This document shows, piece by piece, positions 58,964 through 64,000 of a stretch of 64,000 nucleotides of DNA. Source of the DNA: CAZGXM01 sp964529795 (GTDB lineage: Bacteria; Bacillota; JADQBR01); assembly GCA_964529795.1 (NCBI GenBank), contig CAZGXM010000005.1, positions 1-64,000 on the forward strand. Reading direction: 5' to 3'. A program made the translations under genes and the position numbers. The number at the start of each line of letters is the position of its first letter. The first letter of the stretch is position 1. Under the pieces are notes generated by a model. That model was not told the origin of the DNA. It saw only the letters and a program-made list of their open reading frames with translations, and did no database searches.

Positions 58964-59106
58964 TATATTTCCTCCCTTCAAATCTTAAGTGCATGTTCTT
59001 CCCCTCGTCCCGCCTTCACCCCCTTTCCCGGGCGGATTGAACATGAAGCACTTTTTATGGTGAGCGGTACGGACCGCTTGCACCCTTTGGCATTTACCTG
59101 GCGATT

Positions 59107-59144
59107 GGAAGGCGCACCGGCACCACGGTGGCGGTGCGCCTTCC
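59107..59144. repeat. 13-bp-stem hairpin in the cytochrome leader
   Basis: GGAAGGCGCACCG and CGGTGCGCCTTCC pair exactly around 12 bases. There is no T run on either side. It may be a leader hairpin of the 12-haem cytochrome mRNA or a dispersed palindrome. Confidence 0.6.
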
Positions 59145-59322
59145 CCCCATTTCAACCTGTGCAATCAGGGAGATATTTTCAAAGAACAAACTATCTGGTC
59201 ACATGACAATTGCCCCGGCATGCGGGGTTTATTGTGAAATTTGTCACTTTTTGGCGATAAAAGAGCTTTAAAAAAAGGAGCCCGCCAACTTGCTTACTGT
59301 TACCGGCTCCTGCCAAGCCGGC

Positions 59323-59385
59323 TATCCTTATGAAATCTATTTGCCCAATGAGCATGCCAGCGGGAACTACAGTATTCACCTGTAA
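59323..59385 (+). pseudogene. Relic of a cytochrome N-terminal region on the plus strand
   Basis: Twenty codons on the plus strand read YPYEIYLPNEHASGNYSIHL then TAA. The intact 12-haem protein has YPYEIYLPNEANPENYRIHT just before its first haem site. No ribosome site or haem motif remains. It is a decayed fragment of a paralogue in opposite orientation to the intact gene. Confidence 0.8.
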
Positions 59386-59591
59386 TAAGGGTACCAGTTG
59401 GGGCGAGGAAATTCTTGAGGCGAATCACCCGAAATGGGACAGGCTGTTTTTACTTATTTCGAGGGTATTTATTAGCAGGCAGACTTCCAGGAAATGCGGG
59501 CTGTTTTTCTATAATTTTGCAATGGAATTTATCCGTGTTTTCAGTGATAAATGACACTGTCCTCTTTCCCGGTTTTGTCAGAAAATAGTTG

Positions 59592-59629
59592 CAGGCCGAC
59601 CGGTCCGTTTCCATGGACCAATCGGCCTG
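59592..59629 (-). terminator. Terminator after the first response regulator gene
   Basis: CAGGCCGATTGGTCC pairs with GGACCGGTCGGCCTG (two mismatches) around an 8-base loop, with CAACTATTTTC following on the minus strand. Confidence 0.65.
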
Positions 59630-59659
59630 TCAATTTGTCATAATCAGGATATGACGAAA

Positions 59660-60313
59660 TTATTTACTACCTTGCAAGTAGCTGCGGTGTTCCACCGCAA
59701 AAGCAGCCGCCTCCGCCCGGTTGTGAAGGTTGAGCTTGCTCAGAATGGAACTGACATAATTTTTAATGGTCTTGGGGCTGAGAAACACTTCTGCCGCTAT
59801 TTCATTATTGGTCTTCCCCGCGGCAATAAGCATGAGGATTTGCTTTTCCTTGTCGTTCAACAAATCAACACCATGAGACCTTTGTGGCGAGTTCTTCATC
59901 AGTTCCAGTACCCTGCCGGTAATAGCCGGGTCAAGCAGGGACTGGCCACGGGCCACTTTTTTAATGGAATCAATAAGTTCGTCGCTGGCGATCTGCTTGA
60001 GCAGGTAGCCGCTGGCACCGGCCACGATGGATGAAAGGATTGCTTCGTCGTCGGAATAAGAAGTAAGCATCAGGACTTTGATGCTTGGGCAGGCGTCTTT
60101 CAACTCCCGGCAGGCTTCCACCCCGCTGCCGTCGGGAAAGCGAATATCCATCAGCACCACGTCGGGACATTTTTCTTTAATTTCCGCTACGGCCCGCTGC
60201 GGGGATTCTTCCTCGCCCACCACTTCAATACCGGGCTCGTCCTTGAGAATGTAGCCCAGGCCCACCCGGACCATTTCATGGTCGTCCACTATCATCACTT
60301 TAATCCTGTCCAT
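59660..60313 (-). CDS. NarL/LuxR-type response regulator (copy 1)
   Basis: The 217-residue protein has a receiver domain with VDDHEMVRVGLG (acidic pocket), the phosphorylated Asp in VVLMDIRFPDGSG (about 56) and a lysine near 106. A LuxR-type helix-turn-helix lies at about 155-210 (NDKEKQILMLIAAGKTNNEIA, continuing FLSPKTIKNYVS). ATG 60313 has GGAGG 8 bases upstream and overlaps the kinase gene by 14 bases. It pairs with the kinase at 60300-61724. It lies just before the cytochrome genes, so respiratory control is a plausible output. Confidence 0.92.
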   Translation of the reverse strand: MDRIKVMIVDDHEMVRVGLGYILKDEPGIEVVGEEESPQRAVAEIKEKCPDVVLMDIRFPDGSGVEACRELKDACPSIKVLMLTSYSDDEAILSSIVAGASGYLLKQIASDELIDSIKKVARGQSLLDPAITGRVLELMKNSPQRSHGVDLLNDKEKQILMLIAAGKTNNEIAAEVFLSPKTIKNYVSSILSKLNLHNRAEAAAFAVEHRSYLQGSK

Positions 60314-61724
60314 CCCCTTCACCTCCGTATAATATGCTCATCCTTATTTCGGTGCCTTTCCCCGGTGCAGACCGCAAATCAATTTTCCCACCCAGGGCCT
60401 TAACCCGTTCCATCATGTTGGCAATGCCCCGGTGTCTGTCCTGCTGTCTCACCGCCTCAGCAACATCAAAACCGCAGCCGTCATCCTTAATGGCTATCTC
60501 AATAGTATCCTTCAGCAGGGAAACATTTACTAACACTTTGTTAGCTTTGGCATGACGCCGGACATTGTTCAACGCTTCCTTCACCACATGATAGATGTTC
60601 GCCCTTTGGTAAGGCGTCAATGCCGTGGTGCCGTTTTCGTTGTAGTTGAAAACCGGGTAAACGTCGGTGGTAATGGCAAATTCATTGATTAACTCCAGCA
60701 GGCTGTGCCGCAGCTTGATGTCCTGGAAGTAGATTTGCTGCAGGTCCATAATGTATGAGCGGACATCCTTGATGGTATCGTTCAGTTTTGTCACTGCATA
60801 CTCCAACAGTTCCGTCGCCGGGTGGTCCGGGGTGCCCGCCAGCAGCCGCCGGCTGCGCTCCAGAGTAAGGCCAATACCGTACAGGGATTGGATGGTGCCG
60901 TCATGAATTTCCCGGCTGATCCTGCCCCTTTCCGCGGAAATTGCCTCCCGCCGTTCCGCTTCTTCCATGCGCTTCCGCCGCTCCACATCAAAGAGTTCAA
61001 GACTTCTGATAATGTTGACACCTATGCCGATGCCGGCAACAAAGCGAACAATCTGTACAGGTACTCTGGTAGCAGCAATAAAGGTATCATAGTTCACTAT
61101 ATTGGCGGGAAAAAAGTTGGCCTTGGGGACCACCAACCCGGTAAAAATGCCATATACAGCCAAGAAGACGGCGCCCCAGCGCATGTGCTGAATAAGTATT
61201 GGAATATTAAGCCGCTCAAAATCCTTACTCTGCTTGAAAAATGCGTAGGCTGCCACCAAACCCGCCGGAAAGCCCAGGAAGTACCGTGACAGTGCATTGC
61301 TGGCACTTAACCAGGCATCAAAATCGGTGGAAGTCCTGATGGCAAAAATAAATCCAAACCACAAAGTCAGTATGCCAACGGGCAACAACGTTACCCAGCT
61401 ATTTTTCTTTAATACTACTTTCAGTCCAAAAACAAACAAATACACGTAGGAGACGGTGAGTATCATGTAAGCTATCAGGCGCAAATTATCATAAGCCGCA
61501 GGAGATATGTTTGGCTTGTGCAGCGGTAAAAATGCGGGGGCCCAGTCCGCCAGGCCGTGCAACAGCGCAAAAACCGCAAACAGGCGAATGAACTTGGCCA
61601 GTTTGAACTGGCTGGACTCGACGTTTTTTACCAGGATGGCAAAACCGGTGAGGACATAAACCAGACCATATACAAAAAAGATAAGTTGCAGATTGTTGTG
61701 ATAAAACGCTACCATGTCCCACAT
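60300..61724 (-). CDS. Membrane sensor histidine kinase, NarX-type (copy 1)
   Basis: The 474-residue kinase has about seven membrane helices (residues about 8-240), with short loops, so sensing is probably within the membrane. A HisKA_3 dimerisation domain has the phosphorylated His in GRISREIHDGTIQSLYGIGL (about 271), and a HATPase domain at about 365-470 has NNVRRHAKA, DDGCGFD and GKGTEI. Its paralogue at 62525-63946 is alike throughout, including ARYFLGFPAGLVAAYAF and VRFVAGIGIGVNIIRSLELFD-type stretches. The signal is unknown. Confidence 0.92.
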   Translation of the reverse strand: MWDMVAFYHNNLQLIFFVYGLVYVLTGFAILVKNVESSQFKLAKFIRLFAVFALLHGLADWAPAFLPLHKPNISPAAYDNLRLIAYMILTVSYVYLFVFGLKVVLKKNSWVTLLPVGILTLWFGFIFAIRTSTDFDAWLSASNALSRYFLGFPAGLVAAYAFFKQSKDFERLNIPILIQHMRWGAVFLAVYGIFTGLVVPKANFFPANIVNYDTFIAATRVPVQIVRFVAGIGIGVNIIRSLELFDVERRKRMEEAERREAISAERGRISREIHDGTIQSLYGIGLTLERSRRLLAGTPDHPATELLEYAVTKLNDTIKDVRSYIMDLQQIYFQDIKLRHSLLELINEFAITTDVYPVFNYNENGTTALTPYQRANIYHVVKEALNNVRRHAKANKVLVNVSLLKDTIEIAIKDDGCGFDVAEAVRQQDRHRGIANMMERVKALGGKIDLRSAPGKGTEIRMSILYGGEGDGQD

Positions 61725-61887
61725 AAAAACGCCCCCGGCTGTCAGTTTGTAAATGTTATTGCTTTCGACAAAACCTCATCTTTTCCTGCAGGGAATAGCC
61801 GGGAATACAAAAACCGGGGTCAACCGCCGGTAAAGGACTTGTCCTTCAGCGTTTCGACAGGAAACCGGGAAAAACAGCCGCAAAGTA

Positions 61888-62532
61888 CTAGAGCTTGAAC
61901 CGGTGACGGACGGCAAAGGCGGCGGCCTCGGCCCGATTGCTCAGACCCAGCTTGGATAGAATATTGCTGACGTAGTTTTTGATGGTCTTATAACTGAGGA
62001 ACAGTTCCTCGGCGATTTCCTTGTTGGTCTTTCCCTCGGCAATCAGCACCAGGATTTTCTTTTCCGTGTCATTTAATTCCTGAAGACCCGGCTGCTCGCA
62101 CTGGTCCGGGTTTTTTAACAGGCTGAGCACCCTGCCGGTGATGGACGGGTCCAGCATGGAATCACCGTGGTATACTCTTTCAATGGCCTCGACCAGCTTC
62201 TGCTTGCCGATCTGTTTCAAGACATAGCCGCTGGCGCCGGCCATAATGGAGGCCACAATGGCCTCGTCATCGGAGTAGGAGGAAAGCATCAACACCCTGA
62301 CGCTTTTGTCATCGGCAAGAATCTCCCGGCAGGCTTCAATACCGTTCCCCTCGGGAAACCGCACGTCCATCAGCACCACGTCCGGTTTGACGCGGGCTGC
62401 CACTGCCACTGCCTCCTTGGGGTCCGCCGCCTCGCCCACCAGTTCCAGATTGTCCTGGGCTTCGATGATAAAACTCAGTCCCAGGCGCACCATCTCGTGG
62501 TCGTCCACAATCATTACCTTGATTTTAGTCAT
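61888..62532 (-). CDS. NarL/LuxR-type response regulator (copy 2)
   Basis: The 214-residue regulator is a close paralogue of the one at 59660-60313. The receiver has VDDHEMVRLGLSF and the phosphorylated Asp in VVLMDVRFPEGNG. The LuxR-type helix-turn-helix reads NDTEKKILVLIAEGKTNKEIA, continuing FLSYKTIKNYVS. GGGAGG precedes the ATG, which overlaps the end of the kinase gene upstream by 8 bases. The two regulators' recognition helices are nearly identical, so they may share DNA targets while receiving different signals. Confidence 0.92.
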   Translation of the reverse strand: MTKIKVMIVDDHEMVRLGLSFIIEAQDNLELVGEAADPKEAVAVAARVKPDVVLMDVRFPEGNGIEACREILADDKSVRVLMLSSYSDDEAIVASIMAGASGYVLKQIGKQKLVEAIERVYHGDSMLDPSITGRVLSLLKNPDQCEQPGLQELNDTEKKILVLIAEGKTNKEIAEELFLSYKTIKNYVSNILSKLGLSNRAEAAAFAVRHRFKL

Positions 62533-63946
62533 TACTATTACCTCCCTTGGGCACGGTTATTTTTATCTCAGTGCCCCTGCCAATCTCGCTGTCAATAGTA
62601 AGTTTGCCTTGTAATTCCTTAACTCTTTCAGCAATATTGCGCAAACCGTGACGGCTTGATTTGGCTTCGCCGGGATTAAATCCTCTGCCGTCATCCGCTA
62701 TCACCACGTCAACTTTGTCTCTTTTAACGTTTACTTCCAGCACCGCCCTTCTGGCCGCGGCATGCCGGCGGATGTTGTTTAACGCCTCACGGACAATGAA
62801 GTACAGGTGAGTACGCTGCTTGGGCGTCAGCTCCGGAGTGGTTTCCTCCCGGTAGATAAATTCAGGCAAGGTGCGGCTGGTGAGGCGGAAGTCCTGGATT
62901 AATTCCTGCAGGTCCTTGCGCAGCGATGTCTCCCGAAAATGCAAGTGGCGTAAATTCATGATATAGGCGCGGATATCGGTGATGGTTTGGGCCAGCTTAT
63001 CCACCGAATAATCCAGGTGCTCCTTAACGGGATTGTCTTTATCTTTTTCCAGTAGGGACTGGGCAAATTCCAACCGCAGGCCGATGCCGTACAGGGACTG
63101 GATGGTCCCGTCATGTATCTCCCGGCTGATACGCTCCCTTTCTTTTAAAATGGCTTCCCGTCTTTCCGCTTCCTCCACCCGGCTGCGCTGTTCAATATCA
63201 AAAAGTTCCAGACTGCGGATAATATTCACCCCGATGCCGATACCTGCCACCATCCGCAAAATCTGCACCGGAATGCCGGTGGCTGCCAGAAAAGTATTGT
63301 AGTTAATGAGAGAGGCCGGGAAAAATTTGGCTTCAGGAACCACAATCCCGGTCAATAAGCCATAGACACCTAAAAACACGGCACCTACCCGCATCGCCCG
63401 GGTCAGGTGATATATTTCCAGGCGGTCAAATTCATCGGCCTGGCCCCAGAAGGCATATGCTCCCACCAGCCCCGCCGGCAAACCGAGAAAATAACGGGCA
63501 AAAGCGCTGGTAGCCACAATCCATTTCGTATAATCAGGATGAAGAGGGCGGACAGAAAGAGAAGCAACTAACCAAAACATAAAGATGAGTGCTGAAACCA
63601 CGATGTGCACCGGCCAGTCATACTTGCGGGCGAACGCCACCTTTAAACCAAAAACGAGCAAAAAAACGTACGAAAAGCTCAGCAAAATGTATCCCAAAGT
63701 AAACAGGACATCAAATTGGAGGGGTGTCAAAAATGGCCGCTGGTAAGGCACAAATGCCGCCGCCCAGTCCGCCAAACCATGAGTAAGGGAAAACCAGGCA
63801 AACAATTTGATGTCCCTGCTTAAACTAAACTCACTGTGAGTTACATTTTTAATGAGAATGGCAAACCCCAAGAGAAAGTAAACCTGCCCGTAAACAGAAA
63901 ACACCACCAGGTTCTGCTGCTCAAAAAAAGTCTGAAGAAAATTCAT
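62525..63946 (-). CDS. Membrane sensor histidine kinase, NarX-type (copy 2)
   Basis: The 473-residue kinase has a seven-helix membrane sensor (about 10-230), a HisKA_3 domain with the phosphorylated His in ERISREIHDGTIQSLYGIGL (about 279), and a HATPase domain (NNIRRHAAA, DDGRGFN, GRGTEI). ATG 63946 follows GGGTGGGGG; an upstream in-frame ATG at 63985 is less likely. It is the first gene of the tandem kinase/regulator duplication. The upstream promoter is outside or at the right edge of the window. Confidence 0.92.
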   Translation of the reverse strand: MNFLQTFFEQQNLVVFSVYGQVYFLLGFAILIKNVTHSEFSLSRDIKLFAWFSLTHGLADWAAAFVPYQRPFLTPLQFDVLFTLGYILLSFSYVFLLVFGLKVAFARKYDWPVHIVVSALIFMFWLVASLSVRPLHPDYTKWIVATSAFARYFLGLPAGLVGAYAFWGQADEFDRLEIYHLTRAMRVGAVFLGVYGLLTGIVVPEAKFFPASLINYNTFLAATGIPVQILRMVAGIGIGVNIIRSLELFDIEQRSRVEEAERREAILKERERISREIHDGTIQSLYGIGLRLEFAQSLLEKDKDNPVKEHLDYSVDKLAQTITDIRAYIMNLRHLHFRETSLRKDLQELIQDFRLTSRTLPEFIYREETTPELTPKQRTHLYFIVREALNNIRRHAAARRAVLEVNVKRDKVDVVIADDGRGFNPGEAKSSRHGLRNIAERVKELQGKLTIDSEIGRGTEIKITVPKGGNSND

Positions 63947-64000
63947 GTTCCCCCACCCACCGCCATCAATAATATGCATATCCATAAGAAAAGTTTCGAC

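Larger units (their letters stand above)
58964..59659. other. 696-base intergenic region before the 12-haem cytochrome gene
   Basis: It holds a 13-base-stem hairpin (59107-59144), a CCCCG-catg-CGGGG-like hairpin (59213-59227), a plus-strand cytochrome relic (59323-59385) and the response-regulator terminator (59592-59629). I looked for a GEMM/cyclic dinucleotide riboswitch on the minus strand and did not find its core. The cytochrome promoter is probably here, but no clear boxes are seen. Confidence 0.5.

Noticed and set aside
58964..59300. Possible GEMM-type cyclic dinucleotide riboswitch before the cytochrome gene
   Set aside because: The conserved core was not found on the minus strand; only simple hairpins are present.
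59191..59554. Short frames in the cytochrome leader, including one ending CRGNCHVTR
   Set aside because: The spacing is CxxxCH, not CxxCH, and there is no ribosome site. The plus-strand 74-codon frame is out of frame with the recognisable cytochrome relic.
1..64000. CRISPR arrays, tRNA, rRNA, prophage or integrative element
   Set aside because: No evenly spaced direct repeats with unique spacers, cloverleaf genes, rRNA sequence or phage structural genes were seen on either strand.

Overview
The window looks like a chromosomal segment of an anaerobic or facultatively respiring Gram-positive bacterium of the Clostridia, perhaps a Peptococcaceae-type organism of the Desulfotomaculum/Pelotomaculum/Thermincola sort. 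That is an inference. It rests on strong AGGAGG ribosome binding sites, frequent GTG and TTG starts, a HutP-family antiterminator, 4-hydroxybutyryl-CoA dehydratase, late menaquinone genes (UbiX/UbiA/UbiD type), large multiheme c-type cytochromes and sigma-54 activators. Every intact gene reads on the minus strand. The only plus-strand genes are remnants: a transposase N-terminus (about 41.3 kb) and a 20-codon cytochrome fragment (about 59.35 kb).

Regions, right to left (the direction of transcription). 64.0-59.7 kb: two tandem paralogous NarX/NarL-type two-component pairs. 59.0-52.9 kb: a 12-haem secreted cytochrome, a class III aminotransferase and an 8-haem lipoprotein cytochrome. 52.7-48.9 kb: a glycosyltransferase, a large membrane alkaline-phosphatase-like protein and speD. 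48.7-45.0 kb: late menaquinone genes. 44.8-41.5 kb: a glutamine-rich protein, PhoU and a Na/Pi transporter. 41.1-31.3 kb: one long catabolic operon. It holds a nitrilase-like protein, a HutP homologue, malonate-semialdehyde dehydrogenase, aminotransferase, PanB, PanE, YhdT, PanF and an M20 amidohydrolase. Together these could take up pantothenate, split it, and degrade both halves, running PanE and PanB in reverse. Three intrinsic terminators, each preceded by a NAG-rich tract, divide this operon and suggest control by the HutP homologue.

31.1-18.2 kb: a GntR regulon with a Dpp/Opp-type ABC importer, an opine-dehydrogenase-like enzyme, a 1235-residue protein that appears to fuse a B12 domain, a mutase-like barrel and a MutL/GlmL ATPase, and a class I glutaminase-like hydrolase. 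Four copies of an ACTGGT-N4-ACCAGT-type operator mark it. 18.1-8.4 kb: a PrpR-like sigma-54 activator facing an operon with a perfect -24/-12 promoter. That operon carries a symporter, an HMG-CoA-lyase family enzyme, a CaiB-type CoA transferase, an MFS carrier, a VOC protein and a LeuCD-type hydro-lyase, most simply read as catabolism of a citramalate-like branched acid. 8.1-0.3 kb: a second sigma-54 operon for 4-hydroxybutyrate/crotonyl-CoA metabolism (CoA transferase, 4-hydroxybutyryl-CoA dehydratase, short-chain dehydrogenase, thiolase, and a 70-codon relic of 3-hydroxybutyryl-CoA dehydrogenase), followed by its probable CBS-PAS-AAA activator. A third sigma-54 promoter points out of the left edge.

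The intergenic spaces carry several small palindromic repeat families (GGGGACGGTTC, AGTGCCTGGCACT and AATAACTCAAGGTG types). I see no rRNA, tRNA, CRISPR array, prophage or complete insertion sequence.
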